Part shown: piece by piece, positions 23,402-33,381 of the stretch
Position numbering within the stretch: position 1 is the first letter of the stretch
How the letters are laid out: every line of letters begins with the position of its first letter
Source: Elusimicrobiota bacterium
GTDB lineage: Bacteria; Elusimicrobiota; Elusimicrobia; UBA1565
DNA length: 34,194 nucleotides
Assembly: GCA_016218495.1 (NCBI GenBank)
Contig: JACRDU010000138.1
Span: 1 to 34,194 of the forward strand
Direction: 5' to 3'
Translations under genes and position numbers: made by a program
Notes under the pieces: model-generated
Seen by the model: only the letters and a program-made list of their open reading frames with translations
Told to the model about the DNA's origin: nothing
The model's database searches: none

Positions 23402-25284
23402 TCAGAGCCGGAACAGGTAGGACGCCTTCGCGAAAACGAGGCGCCGGGTGGTCTGTAGATCTGAGACCACCCTGCCGAAGCTCCAGTCGTAGCCGACGTG
23501 GACCGCTGTTCCGGGCATGAGGAGATAGGAAGTCAGGAAGCTAGCGAAGCCGCGGTGGCGCAGCGTGCCGTACTGAAAGACGATCCGGGTCGAGACCTCC
23601 CTGTTCCATTGGAAGGTCGCCTTCTCCCGCCAGATGTTCTCGTCGAATACACGGCGCCCGCCCTTGGTGTCGAGGCGGCTTCCTATGTAGCGCTGCTCCA
23701 GGCTCAGGCGCGAGGTCGGCCGGATGGTCACCGACGCGCTTTTGTCGAGGGCGTCACCTAGGAAGGGCACGGCGGCCCCGTAGTCGAGCTTCTCCCCCAC
23801 GCCGAGGTCGACGGAGCCGGAAAGGTAGGACGTCGGTTCCGAGGAAAACGAGAAATCCGCGCGCTTCTTGTGGAAATCAGCGCCGCCGAAGCGCTCCAGT
23901 GTCGACGGTTCCAACGAGACGCTGAGGCTGGTTTGATACGGGAATGCGGCGGACAGGCTCAGGGCGAGCAGTTCGTCGGTCAGGGTCCCTTTATGGTTGA
24001 AGGTGCGGTCGTAGGTGACGGATGGGTTGACCGACTGTAGAGCGGAGCCGTTGTTGGGGTAGTGGCGGTAGCCGGCGCTCAACACGGTATCCCGGATGTC
24101 CACGCGGCTTATGAACCCGCTGTCCGCGCGGAAGTTCGGGTGGAGGTCGGTGTAGGCCGCATCGATGAAGAATTTTCTGACGGCCCGGGATATCTCGAAC
24201 CGATAACCCGCCCCTTCGATGTAATGGGCGCCGTTCTTCCGGCTGAAGGAGTCGACGGCCTGGAAGTTCAGGGTGTAGATATTCCGGAAGTGGAGCGTGC
24301 CGTCCACGCCGCCCAGCCGGTTGAACTGTCCGCCTTGGAGCCCGCGGGAGCTGTAGATTCCTCCCAGCGTGGATTCCCGTCCGACTGCGGCGTTAACACG
24401 GGCGATGTCGAATGATGAGCCGCCCTGGCTACGGTCGCGGGCGCGAAGCGCCCCGGCGGAGACCGGGCCTTCCTGGCCGGTCAACCTGAGTCCGTACTCC
24501 GGGTCCACCAAGGTCCGGGTATGCACCAGGAGCAGGGGGGTCGAGAAGATGTCCGAGCCTTCCATGAAGAATGGGCGCTTCTCGGAGTAGAAGAGCGGGA
24601 AGCGTTGGTTGACCTGAATCTGGGGCTGGTCAGCCTCGATCTGGCTGAAGTCGGGGTTGTAGGTAGAATCCATGGTCCAGTCCGGGGTGAGGCCGTACTT
24701 CAGGTTCACCCCCAGACGTTCGTTCGCGGCGCCATGACCCGCCAGCGCTGCTCGGGCTTCTTCGAGAAGCGCAGCGTCTTGAGGGGGATGCGCATCTCGA
24801 CGACGAATCCGTCGGCTGCGGGCTTCCCCGCGGTGAACCAGACGAAGTCCGGGGCGACGTCTTCGTTCCCCCCCTTCGAGAATAGGTCGAGCTGGATGCC
24901 CATGGGGTTGGCGAAGAACTCCATGGCCCGGCGCTGGTCGCCGTGGGGGTCCAGGATGATCCCAACCCAGTCGTCGCCGGAAATCTGATCGCGGGGCGCG
25001 AGGTGCCCCCTCACGCCCGCCGTATCGGAATCGACGCAATAGAACGCTGCGTAGAGGTTGTTCGAATCGTAGCCGAGATAGGCGACGGTCCGCTCCGATG
25101 CGCTGACGCCCTCGTTGGGCCGGAACTGGGTCAGGTCGGGGGCCCTGGCGGCTTGCAGCCAGGCGGGGTCGTCGAGGAGTCCGTCAATTTTTGGTGCGTG
25201 CTCAAAGCGCGGTATGTCGAGCTCTGGCGCGGCTGCGGCGCGAAGGGGCAGAAGGAGGCCGATGATGAGCAACGGGAATCCCAT
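23402..25284 (-). pseudogene. Broken DUF5916 / CBM9-like outer-membrane protein gene (frameshift plus probable deletion)
   Basis: The N-terminal piece (ATG 25284 to a stop at 24706, 192 codons) has a signal peptide (MGFPLLIIGLLLPLRAAAAP) and a CBM9-like domain (PKIDGLLDDPAWLQAA, then GDDWVGIILDPHGDQRRA). Near 24710-24740 the homology moves to another frame, which continues ERLGVNLKYGLTPDWTMDST, then NPDFSQIEADQPQ, FPLFYSEKRPFFMEGSDIF and a long beta-rich barrel to 23402. In intact DUF5916 proteins a stretch of roughly 80-100 residues normally separates these parts; here they nearly touch, so the break looks like a deletion that also shifted frame rather than a base-calling error. Codon use is more AT-tolerant than in neighbouring genes, hinting at acquisition. 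Confidence 0.75.
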
Positions 25285-25304
25285 GTTCACCTGTCCCCAA
25301 GACG

Positions 25305-25341
25305 GCCCCATCTCCCTCGCCCACGGCGAGAGAGATGGGGC
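25305..25341 (-). terminator. Strong hairpin downstream of ahcY
   Basis: Arms 25305-25321 and 25325-25341 pair at 16 of 17 positions around a 3-nt loop (CAC). It begins 14 bp past the ahcY stop on the minus strand and is the likely end of that transcript, though no T-run follows. The CTCTCCCTCGCC...GGCGAGAGAG type of sequence also resembles dispersed REP-like repeats; a genome-wide count would tell. Confidence 0.6.
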
Positions 25342-25354
25342 GGGGTTCCGAGGC

Positions 25355-26671
25355 TTAGTACCGGTAGTTCTCGGGCTTGAACGGGCCATCGACCTTGATG
25401 CCGAGGTATTTGGCCTGCTTGTCGGTGAGCTTGGTGAGCTTCGCCCCGATCTTCTTGAGGTGCAGCTTCGCCACCAGCTCGTCGAGCTCCTTGGGGAGGA
25501 TGTAGACCTTGTTCTTGTACTTGCCCGTGCCCTTGTTCTTCCAGAGCTCGAGCTGGGCCAGGGTCTGGTTCGTGAAGGAGTTCGACATCACGAAGCTCGG
25601 ATGGCCGTTGGCGCAGCCGAGGTTGACGAGGCGGCCCTCGGCGAGGATGGTCAGCTTCTTGCCCGAGGGCAGGACGTACTGGTCCACCTGGGGCTTGATG
25701 TTGACCTTACCCACCTTCTTGTCGTTGTTGAGGCTGGCGATGTCGATCTCGAGGTCGAAGTGGCCGATATTGCAGACGATGGCCTGGTCCTTCATGGCGT
25801 CGAGGTGCTCGCGGCGGATGATGTCGGCGCAGCCGGTGGCCGTGACGAAGATGTCGGCGACGGGCGCGGCATCCTCCATCGTGACGACCTGGTAGCCTTC
25901 CATCGCCGCCTGCAGCGCGCAGATGGGGTCGATCTCGGTGATGAGGACGCGGGCGCCCTGCCCGCGCAGCGACTGGGCGCAGCCCTTGCCCACGTCGCCG
26001 TAGCCGGCGACGACGGCGGTCTTGCCGGCGATCATGACCGAGGTCGCCCGCTTGATGCCGTCCAGGAGCGACTCGCGGCAGCCGTAGAGGTTGTCGAACT
26101 TGGACTTGGTGCAGGAGTCGTTGACGTTGATGGCGGGAATCGGGAGCTTCCCGTTCTTCTCGCGCTCGTAGAGCCGGTGCACGCCGGTGGTCGTCTCCTC
26201 GGACAGGCCGACGATGTCCTTGAGCAGCGCCGGGTACTTGTCGATGACGATGTTGGTGAGGTCACCGCCGTCGTCGAGCAGGATGGTCGGGCCGGAGCCG
26301 TCGGGCCAGCGCAGGGTCTGCTCGATGCACCAGTCGTACTCCTTCTCCGTCTCGCCCTTCCAGGCGAACACGGCCGTGCGGCCGGCCTTGGCGATGGCGG
26401 CGGCGGCATGGTCCTGGGTCGAGAAGATGTTGCACGAGGACCAGCGGACGCTGGCGCCCAGGGCTTCCAGGGTCTCGATGAGGACGGCTGTCTGGATGGT
26501 CATGTGCAGGCAGCCGGCGATGCGGGCGCCCTTGAGGGGCTTCTTCGCGCCGTACTCCTCGCGCAGGGCCATCAGGCCCGGCATCTCGGTCTCGGCGATT
26601 TCGATCTCCTTGCGGCCCCAATCGGCGAGCGAGATGTCCTTGACTTTGTAGTCCATCGTGGCAGTAGGCAT
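25355..26671 (-). CDS. ahcY: S-adenosylhomocysteine hydrolase
   Basis: The 438-residue NAD-dependent enzyme splits S-adenosylhomocysteine into adenosine and homocysteine, clearing the product inhibitor of methyltransferases. Landmarks: [16 protein letters not shown] and [15 protein letters not shown] near the N-terminus, [19 protein letters not shown] in the active site, the NAD-binding [28 protein letters not shown], and the C-terminal [25 protein letters not shown] that reaches into the partner subunit. The start is ATG 26671, with GGAG 10 nt upstream; ATG 26656 is an alternative. The upstream DNA holds TATAAT (minus strand 26710-26705), so the leader is about 27 nt. Confidence 0.97.
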   Translation of the reverse strand: MPTATMDYKVKDISLADWGRKEIEIAETEMPGLMALREEYGAKKPLKGARIAGCLHMTIQTAVLIETLEALGASVRWSSCNIFSTQDHAAAAIAKAGRTAVFAWKGETEKEYDWCIEQTLRWPDGSGPTILLDDGGDLTNIVIDKYPALLKDIVGLSEETTTGVHRLYEREKNGKLPIPAINVNDSCTKSKFDNLYGCRESLLDGIKRATSVMIAGKTAVVAGYGDVGKGCAQSLRGQGARVLITEIDPICALQAAMEGYQVVTMEDAAPVADIFVTATGCADIIRREHLDAMKDQAIVCNIGHFDLEIDIASLNNDKKVGKVNIKPQVDQYVLPSGKKLTILAEGRLVNLGCANGHPSFVMSNSFTNQTLAQLELWKNKGTGKYKNKVYILPKELDELVAKLHLKKIGAKLTKLTDKQAKYLGIKVDGPFKPENYRY

Positions 26672-26704
26672 TCCTTTGGTCTCCGTCCGTCTTAGAATCC
26701 TAAT

Positions 26705-26734
26705 ATTATATCTTATTGGCCGAAGTGTTCCCAA
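26705..26734 (-). promoter_or_regulatory. Promoter of ahcY
   Basis: TATAAT (26710-26705, minus strand) is a perfect -10; TTGGGA (26734-26729) at 18 bp is a weak -35. It runs into the start of the divergent rhomboid gene, so the two genes share this AT-rich stretch. Confidence 0.55.
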
Positions 26735-27336
26735 TACGCGACAACGTCCCTTCGAAGTCCTTCCCGTTCGTCACCTGGGCCCTCATCGCGGCCAACGCGG
26801 CCGTCTTCTACCATGAGTTGACCCTGGGCAAGCGCCTGGGCCCCTTCCTGGACGCCCACGGCCTGGTCCCCGCCCGGCCCGCTTTCGACGACTTCGTCAC
26901 CTCGATGTTCCTGCACGGGGGCTGGACCCATGCCGTCGGGAATCTCTGGACCCTGTGGATATTCGGCGACAACGTGGAGGACAGGCTGGGCCACTTCCGC
27001 TACCTGGCCTTCTACCTGCTCTGCGGCCTGGCGGCCGGCGCCGTCCAGGTCGTAGCCCAGCCCGGCTCCGCCATCCCCGTCATCGGCGCCTCGGGGGCGA
27101 TAGCCGGGGTCCTGGGAGCCTATGTGTTCTTCTTCCCCAGGGCCAAGGTCACCACCGTAGTCCCCATCTTCATCTTCCTGCATTACGCCGAAATCCCCGC
27201 CTTCCTTTATCTGGGGGTCTGGTTCCTGACCCAGCTCTATTCCGGCGCTCTGGCCATCGGCGGCGTCGCCTGGTGGGCCCACATCGGGGGCTTCCTCACC
27301 GGCGTCTGGTGGGCCTACCGCCTGCGCAGCCGTTGA
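26725..27336 (+). CDS. Rhomboid-family intramembrane serine protease
   Basis: The 203-residue protein has six membrane helices. The catalytic pair is visible: Ser123 in [13 protein letters not shown] and His186 in [12 protein letters not shown]; Asn73 in [15 protein letters not shown] supplies the oxyanion hole. The [15 protein letters not shown] loop is standard for bacterial rhomboids. The start was set at GTG 26725 because MFPIRDN matches the usual (M)IPIRD opening; TTG 26716 would add only three residues. It is divergent from ahcY with about 50 bp between, and a good hairpin-plus-T-tract terminator follows, so it is probably monocistronic. Confidence 0.92.
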   Translation: MFPIRDNVPSKSFPFVTWALIAANAAVFYHELTLGKRLGPFLDAHGLVPARPAFDDFVTSMFLHGGWTHAVGNLWTLWIFGDNVEDRLGHFRYLAFYLLCGLAAGAVQVVAQPGSAIPVIGASGAIAGVLGAYVFFFPRAKVTTVVPIFIFLHYAEIPAFLYLGVWFLTQLYSGALAIGGVAWWAHIGGFLTGVWWAYRLRSR

Positions 27337-27353
27337 CTTGTTGACAATATGGG

Positions 27354-27396
27354 CCTTTGGGCCTGGTCGGGTTCGGGCCCCAAGGTTCTATTTCTT
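27354..27396 (+). terminator. Rho-independent terminator of the rhomboid gene
   Basis: CCTTTGGGCC (27354-27363) pairs with GGCCCCAAGG (27376-27385), 9 of 10 positions, with a 12-nt loop. It is followed by the T-rich TTCTATTTCTT (27386-27396). Confidence 0.7.
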
Positions 27397-27439
27397 AAGT
27401 CTGGCCTCGCGTAACATAGCGCCCATGCGGGAGGTGGGC

Positions 27440-29422
27440 ATGGCGCGGCTGCGCGGCGTTCTATCGGCGGTCCTTTCCCTCCTCCTCCTCGCCCCCCCGT
27501 CCTGGTCCAAGGGAGCGGCCACCGCCCAGCTCGAAGCGCTCTCCGGCGGACGCCTCCCCGCATCGGTCTTCGACGGTTCCCGCATCCGGGCCAACGGGGC
27601 CGAATGGCTGCCCGACGCCAAGGACATCCTCGCCCGCGGCACGAAGGCCCCGAACGGCCGTCCCATCCTGCCGTTCACCTTCAACCTGACCGACGGCGGG
27701 ATGGTGACGGCGCCGTCCGCGGGCCTCGAAGGCTTCTATTGGGCCGAGCGGGAGATCCGCCGCATCCACGGCAAAGAGGCCGTGATGCACCACCTCAAGG
27801 ACTACTTCTCCTATATCGACGCCCTGCTGGCCCCGGTCTCCTGGTCGGGCGAGGCGCGCGCCGCGCTGCGGCAGATTGCCGCCGAGAACCTCTCTCCCGG
27901 CGAGCGTTACGACAGGCTGATGGCGTTCGTGTCGGACTACACCGACCGCCTGCGCCGCTCGGTGTCCGCGGCGGACGCCGCCGGCTGGGCCCGTTCCGCG
28001 CGCGTCTACGAGCTCTTCCCCCGCGCCTACAACCTGCGCGGGCGGCGTCAGGCGCGCGGCGGCTCCGGCCCCGACACCGGCAAGTTCTTCGCGGACTGCA
28101 CCGAGGACGACCTGCGCGACATCCAGCAGAAGGGCTTCGACACCATCTGGGCGATGGGCATCCTGCCCATCGGCGAGCGCAACCGCTGGGGCACCGGCGG
28201 CGGCTCCCCGTACTCGGTGCGCGACCATGCGGGAATCAGCCCAGACCTGGGGACCATCGACGACTTCCGCAACTTCGTCGCCCGCGCCCATGCGGTGGGG
28301 ATGCGCGTCATCATGGACTTCATCCCGAACCACACCTCGATGGACTCGAAGCTCCTGCAGGAGCATCCCGAGTACTTCGTCAACCGGCCGGCCGGCTCCG
28401 GCGAGCCTCCCCGCGGCTACTTCGAGCAGACCGCTCCCGACGGCCGCAAGCTGTGGATACGCAACGGCGGCTACGACGCCTGGGGCACACGCGACTACTG
28501 GACCGACACCGCCCAGGTGGACTACTCGAACCCCGGCATGCGCCGTGAGATGGTGCGCATCGTCGGCTCCTGGGTGTCCAGGACCGGCGTGGACGGCTTT
28601 CGCGTGGACATGGCCTACCAGGTGACCAACGCCTACTTCGGGCGCAACTGGGCGGGAGAGCTCGGCGCCCCGCTGCCCCGCCGCGAGTTCCTCGAAGAGC
28701 TCATCACGGAGGCGAAGTCGCGCTGGCCCGGCACGGCCTTCCTGTGCGAGGCCTACGACCGCTTCGACGACCTCTCCAACATCGGCTTCGACCTGATCTA
28801 TTCGAAGAACAACATCGACCGCCCCGGCGGGCATACCGGCCTCTATGACGCGCTGACGAGCAAGGACCCGGGTTGGATCCGCGAGGCCCTGAAGCGCCAA
28901 TCCTTCCTCGACTGGCAGCGCGGCGGGATGTCGCAGATCGTCTTCACCGGGAACCACGACGAGGTCTCCCCCCAGCGCGCGCTCGGGCCGTGGATGGCGG
29001 GAGCCACCTTCCTGACCCTGCTGATGCCGGGGGCCCAGCTCTTCTACGGCTCATCCGAAATCGGGTTCGACGCCGCCGTCCCCCACGAGCACAAGCCCAT
29101 CCCGTTCAGCGTCCCCGTCTCGGTGGACTGGCAGAGCGCTAAGCCCGACGTGGCGGCGTTCTACGACCAGACCTTCAAGGTGCAGCGCTGGATCAAGGAA
29201 CGCATGGGCGAGACCGTGATGGAGGCCCTGCCGCCGGACGGCTATCCGAAGTGGGTCGGCTATCTGCTCTGGCCGAATACGCCAAAGGACGGCGCGCCGA
29301 AGGCGGTGGCGGTGCTGGCCAATCCCACCGACGAGACGGTGACCGTGGAATTCAATCACCCGCGCTTGGGCGCGCACCGCTCCACGCTGGCGCCGTACGG
29401 CTACAACCTGGTCTCTTTCTAG
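27440..29422 (+). CDS. Secreted GH13 alpha-amylase family enzyme
   Basis: The 660-residue protein has a signal peptide (MARLRGVLSAVLSLLLLAPPSWS). All four GH13 regions are present: DFIPNH (293-298), GFRVD390 (nucleophile), E437 in FLCEAYD (acid/base) and TGNHD507. Residues about 35-200 form an unassigned N-terminal domain that starts with SGGRLPASVFDGSR; the barrel runs from about 205 to 570 and a beta-rich C domain ends the protein. It should act on alpha-glucans outside the cell or in the periplasm. The start is ATG 27440, with GGGAGG 5 nt upstream; ATG 27425, with TAACAT 7 nt before it, is the likely transcription start or an alternative start. Specific activity (amylase, branching or maltogenic type) cannot be told. 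Confidence 0.92.
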   Translation: MARLRGVLSAVLSLLLLAPPSWSKGAATAQLEALSGGRLPASVFDGSRIRANGAEWLPDAKDILARGTKAPNGRPILPFTFNLTDGGMVTAPSAGLEGFYWAEREIRRIHGKEAVMHHLKDYFSYIDALLAPVSWSGEARAALRQIAAENLSPGERYDRLMAFVSDYTDRLRRSVSAADAAGWARSARVYELFPRAYNLRGRRQARGGSGPDTGKFFADCTEDDLRDIQQKGFDTIWAMGILPIGERNRWGTGGGSPYSVRDHAGISPDLGTIDDFRNFVARAHAVGMRVIMDFIPNHTSMDSKLLQEHPEYFVNRPAGSGEPPRGYFEQTAPDGRKLWIRNGGYDAWGTRDYWTDTAQVDYSNPGMRREMVRIVGSWVSRTGVDGFRVDMAYQVTNAYFGRNWAGELGAPLPRREFLEELITEAKSRWPGTAFLCEAYDRFDDLSNIGFDLIYSKNNIDRPGGHTGLYDALTSKDPGWIREALKRQSFLDWQRGGMSQIVFTGNHDEVSPQRALGPWMAGATFLTLLMPGAQLFYGSSEIGFDAAVPHEHKPIPFSVPVSVDWQSAKPDVAAFYDQTFKVQRWIKERMGETVMEALPPDGYPKWVGYLLWPNTPKDGAPKAVAVLANPTDETVTVEFNHPRLGAHRSTLAPYGYNLVSF

Positions 29423-29426
29423 AGGG

Positions 29427-30041
29427 TCAAGGCAGGGCCAGCCCCTGGTAGACCAGGACGCAGCCGAGCAGGATGAAGAGCGCGCCGCCTCCCTTGTTGA
29501 CCAGGGCCATGTTGAGGCGCGTCGACAGCCAATCCCCCATCAGGACGGTGAGGAGGTTGAGCAGGGCCAGCGCCGCCAGCGCTCCGCCGTAGACCACGAA
29601 CGGGTGGCCCGATTCCGCCGATAGCCCGGCCGAAGCCAGCTGGGTGCGGTCGCCCATCTCGGCGGCGGCCGTCCCGACGAAGGAGACGGCGAACGGGCCC
29701 CAGTGCTTCACCCGCTCCAGCCAGCCCTTGGCCCCTTCCTCCGCCTCATCGGCCAGGAAGAACGCGGCCGAGCCCAGGCCCGCGAAGAGGAGCCCCGCGC
29801 CGAGGTAGATCAGCCGCGGGCTCAGCGAGCCGTGCAGCCACCCCCCGGCCAGCACGGCGACGGCGGTCAGGACCGCGTAGGCCAGCGTCATCCCCCAGAA
29901 CACCGGCCAACGGCTCCGGTAGGTCCCGGCCAGGAGCAGGCCGACGACCCGGCTCTTGTCGGCCAGCTCGTTGACGAAGATGAGGGCGAAAGTAGAGGCC
30001 GCCAGGGAGAACGCCCCGGCGGCCTCTGTCGCTGCGGGCAT
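29427..30041 (-). CDS. GDT1/UPF0016 (TMEM165-like) cation transporter
   Basis: The 204-residue protein has two homologous halves of three helices each. The family signature E-x-G-D-(K/R)-(S/T) appears in the second half as EMGDRT and in the first half in weakened form as ELADKS, with alanine for glycine. Characterised members move Mn2+ or Ca2+ across membranes, so metal homeostasis is the best guess. It begins 6 nt after the gltA stop and is thus co-transcribed with citrate synthase. Its end is 4 bp from the convergent amylase gene. Confidence 0.88.
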   Translation of the reverse strand: MPAATEAAGAFSLAASTFALIFVNELADKSRVVGLLLAGTYRSRWPVFWGMTLAYAVLTAVAVLAGGWLHGSLSPRLIYLGAGLLFAGLGSAAFFLADEAEEGAKGWLERVKHWGPFAVSFVGTAAAEMGDRTQLASAGLSAESGHPFVVYGGALAALALLNLLTVLMGDWLSTRLNMALVNKGGGALFILLGCVLVYQGLALP

Positions 30042-30047
30042 CCGTTG

Positions 30048-31343
<1,296 letters not shown>

Positions 31344-31353
31344 TGGTCGCCCC

Positions 31354-31761
31354 TTACGCCTTCGCTGCCGGCCCGAGAAGCCGGTCTCCGGTCAAGTCTC
31401 TGATGGTTCGCAACAAATTGGCCAGCGATACGGGCTTGAAAAGGAGCCTCGAACGCGGGTCGCCGATGGGGACTATGTTGCGCGCCAGCTCGGAGCGCAT
31501 CCCGGTCAGGAAGATGATGGGGACGTCCTTGAGGTGGCGGTGGGAGCGCATGCGGTTATAGGCGTCGATTCCGGAGCCCCATACCGGCATCATGATGTCG
31601 GTGATGACGAGCGAAGGTTTGAGGGCCTCGGCCTGGATGAGGGCCTGGGCGGCGTCCTGGCAGTGCGAGACGCGCAGGCCCTGGCGCTCGAGGGTCTCGC
31701 AGATCATGTTCGCGATGGGCACTTCGTCGTCGACCACGAGGACAAGAGGGGCGAGGGCCAT
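31354..31761 (-). CDS. Single-domain response regulator (receiver only)
   Basis: The 135-residue CheY-like receiver has acidic residues DDE (11-13), phospho-acceptor Asp55 in LVITDIMMP, the Thr of FLTG and the Lys of LLFKPVS. There is no output domain, so it must act through a partner. The insert VWGSGIDAYNRMRSHRHLKD and the IVPIGDPRSR loop are longer than in CheY. It has TACCAT 7 nt before the ATG and no Shine-Dalgarno sequence, and is followed within 10 bp by gltA. No histidine kinase is present in the window. Confidence 0.9.
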   Translation of the reverse strand: MALAPLVLVVDDEVPIANMICETLERQGLRVSHCQDAAQALIQAEALKPSLVITDIMMPVWGSGIDAYNRMRSHRHLKDVPIIFLTGMRSELARNIVPIGDPRSRLLFKPVSLANLLRTIRDLTGDRLLGPAAKA

Positions 31762-31777
31762 CGGGCCTATGGTACCA

Positions 31778-32431
31778 CTAGAATCTGGTCTTTGGAAGGA
31801 GCTTGCGGGGGTCGAGCGCCTTCTTCTTGCGTCGGAGCTCGAAGTGGACGTGGGGCCCGGTGGAGCGGCCCGTCGAGCCGACGGTGGCCACGAGGTCCCC
31901 CCCGCGCACCGTCTCGCCTTTCTTGACGCGCAGCGAGGAGTTGTGCGCGTACAGGGAGGTCGTCTTCTCGTCGTGGCGGATGACGATGACGTTCCCATAG
32001 CCGCGCAGCTCGCTGCCCGAATAGATGACCTCGCCGGGGGCCGCGGCGTACACCAGGTCCCCCTCGTCGGCGGCGATGTCGATCCCGTCGTGGCGCCGGC
32101 CCCAGCGCCGGCCGTATTCGGAGCTGACCACCCCGGCCTTGAGGGGCCAGCGCCACATCCCGCCGTAGACGCGGACCTTGAACGGCCGGAAGCCGGCCGC
32201 GTACGAGCTCTGGGAGGAGGTCCCCCCGTCATTGGCGTCCAGGGTCAGCACGCCGGCTTCGCGCAGGACCTTGAGCAGGGCCGCCTCGTCGTGGTTCCCC
32301 TTGTCGCGCTGCTGGCGCAGGATCTCGGTGCGCTTCAGATAGCGCTCCCAGCCGTCGTCGTCGGACGCCCCCGAGGAGGCGGCCGGGAGCAGCACGGCGG
32401 CCGCCAAGAGGGCGCGCAGGGCTCGTCGCAT
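31778..32431 (-). CDS. M23 (LytM-type) peptidase, secreted
   Basis: The 217-residue protein has a signal peptide (MRRALRALLAAAVLLPAASSG), a helical segment (DGWERYLKRTEILRQQRDKG) and a C-terminal LytM domain. Zinc ligands are complete: His114-x3-Asp118 in RRHDGIDIA and His194-x-His196 in GPHVHFELR, with His163 in LYAHNSSL as the catalytic helper. It should cut peptidoglycan cross-links in the periplasm. Complete ligands argue for an active enzyme rather than an EnvC/NlpD-like activator. The gene begins in the short divergent region facing the MTD1-like gene. Confidence 0.92.
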   Translation of the reverse strand: MRRALRALLAAAVLLPAASSGASDDDGWERYLKRTEILRQQRDKGNHDEAALLKVLREAGVLTLDANDGGTSSQSSYAAGFRPFKVRVYGGMWRWPLKAGVVSSEYGRRWGRRHDGIDIAADEGDLVYAAAPGEVIYSGSELRGYGNVIVIRHDEKTTSLYAHNSSLRVKKGETVRGGDLVATVGSTGRSTGPHVHFELRRKKKALDPRKLLPKTRF

Positions 32432-32486
32432 GACAGCATAGTGTGTCCCTGCAAGGTCGGGCCGTCAAGAGCGCTCCCAAGATGGG

Positions 32487-32492
32487 TATAAT
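32487..32492 (+). promoter_or_regulatory. -10 element of the methylene-THF dehydrogenase/NarL operon, leaderless geometry
   Basis: A perfect TATAAT ends 7 nt before the GTG at 32500, so transcription should begin at or within a base of the start codon. No convincing -35 is seen at 16-18 bp. Confidence 0.6.
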
Positions 32493-32499
32493 CCCGGCC

Positions 32500-33381
32500 G
32501 TGACAGCGGTGATAGACTGCCGGGCGATGGCCGACGACTTCTTCTCCTGGGTCAAGGCGCGCCGGGCGGAGCTGCCCTTCACCCCGGGGCTGGCGACCGT
32601 GCTCCTCAAAGGGCGCTCCGACGCGGCGTCGGCCCAGTACCGCGATATGATCCTGAAGGACGCCCGTTCGCTGGGCTTCCTGGCCCGCTCGGTCGAGGCG
32701 CGTACGGAGGCGGAGCTGCTGGCCGCGGTGGACAACCTCAACGCCGACCCCGAGGTCCAGGGCGTCGTCGTCATGTACCCGCTGCGCATCCACCGGCTCG
32801 ACGAGGAGGTCATGGACCTAGTCTCCGCGGGCAAGGACATCGAGGGCCTGCACTCGCTGAACCTGGGCTACCTCATCAAGTACCGGCGCTACCTCGACGA
32901 GCCGCGCGGGCTCAAGTGCGTCGTCCCGGCGACGGCGAAGGCCGTGGTGAAGGCCCTGCAGTCGCGGGCGGACATCAGGCTCGAAGGGGCGTTCTGCACC
33001 ATCGTGAACAACTCGATGCGCGTCGGCAAGCCCTTGGGGCTCATGCTGGAGAACCTCGGCGCGACCGTTGTAAAATGCTACGACAAGACGCCCCGGGAGG
33101 CGCTCGAGGCCTGCGTCCGCCAGTCCGACATCGTGGTCACCGCGGTGCCCGACCCCGGCTTCAGGCTCGACCCTTCCTGGGTCCGTCCGGGGGCGGCGCT
33201 GGTCGACGTGTCTTTCGGCGGGAACTTCGACGCCGCGGCCCTGATGGGCCGGGCGGGTTCGCTGACGGTCCCGGAGAACCGGATCGGGAGGCTGACCCGG
33301 GCGATGATGTTCGTGAACCTGATCTACTGCTGCGCCGCGGCCGCCGCGCAGATGGCGGGTCAGGTCGGGAGGGAGTCGTGA
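32500..33381 (+). CDS. Methylene-tetrahydrofolate dehydrogenase, FolD superfamily, similar to yeast MTD1
   Basis: The 293-residue protein has the FolD fold: MTAVIDCRAMADD at the start, SAQYRDMILKDARSLGF, KDIEGLHSLN, and a Rossmann part with NNSMRVGKPLGLML. The bifunctional residues are altered: the catalytic Lys (Y-x3-K) is Ile51, the Gln of QLPLP is Met92 (MYPL), DG in KDVDG is EG, and the GGVGPMT end is NRIGRLT. These differences and segments such as KDIEGL, RRYLD and the NFD...SLTVPENRIG tail resemble the NAD-dependent, dehydrogenase-only yeast enzyme MTD1 as I remember it. It is therefore probably a monofunctional dehydrogenase lacking cyclohydrolase. GTG 32500 is chosen for the MTAVID opening and the TATAAT spacing. 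Confidence 0.82.
   Translation: MTAVIDCRAMADDFFSWVKARRAELPFTPGLATVLLKGRSDAASAQYRDMILKDARSLGFLARSVEARTEAELLAAVDNLNADPEVQGVVVMYPLRIHRLDEEVMDLVSAGKDIEGLHSLNLGYLIKYRRYLDEPRGLKCVVPATAKAVVKALQSRADIRLEGAFCTIVNNSMRVGKPLGLMLENLGATVVKCYDKTPREALEACVRQSDIVVTAVPDPGFRLDPSWVRPGAALVDVSFGGNFDAAALMGRAGSLTVPENRIGRLTRAMMFVNLIYCCAAAAAQMAGQVGRES

Noticed and set aside
26716-26724. TTG 26716 as the rhomboid start
   Set aside because: The family begins (M)xPIRD; GTG 26725 gives MFPIRDN without extra residues.
27334-27348. TTGACT and TTGACA as -35 boxes for the amylase gene
   Set aside because: No -10 hexamer lies 16-18 bp downstream; that stretch forms the rhomboid terminator. TAACAT at 27412 is a better -10.
27425-27442. 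Amylase start at ATG 27425 as a leaderless case
   Set aside because: ATG 27440 has GGGAGG at ideal spacing and gives a cleaner signal peptide, so this gene was left out of the leaderless list.
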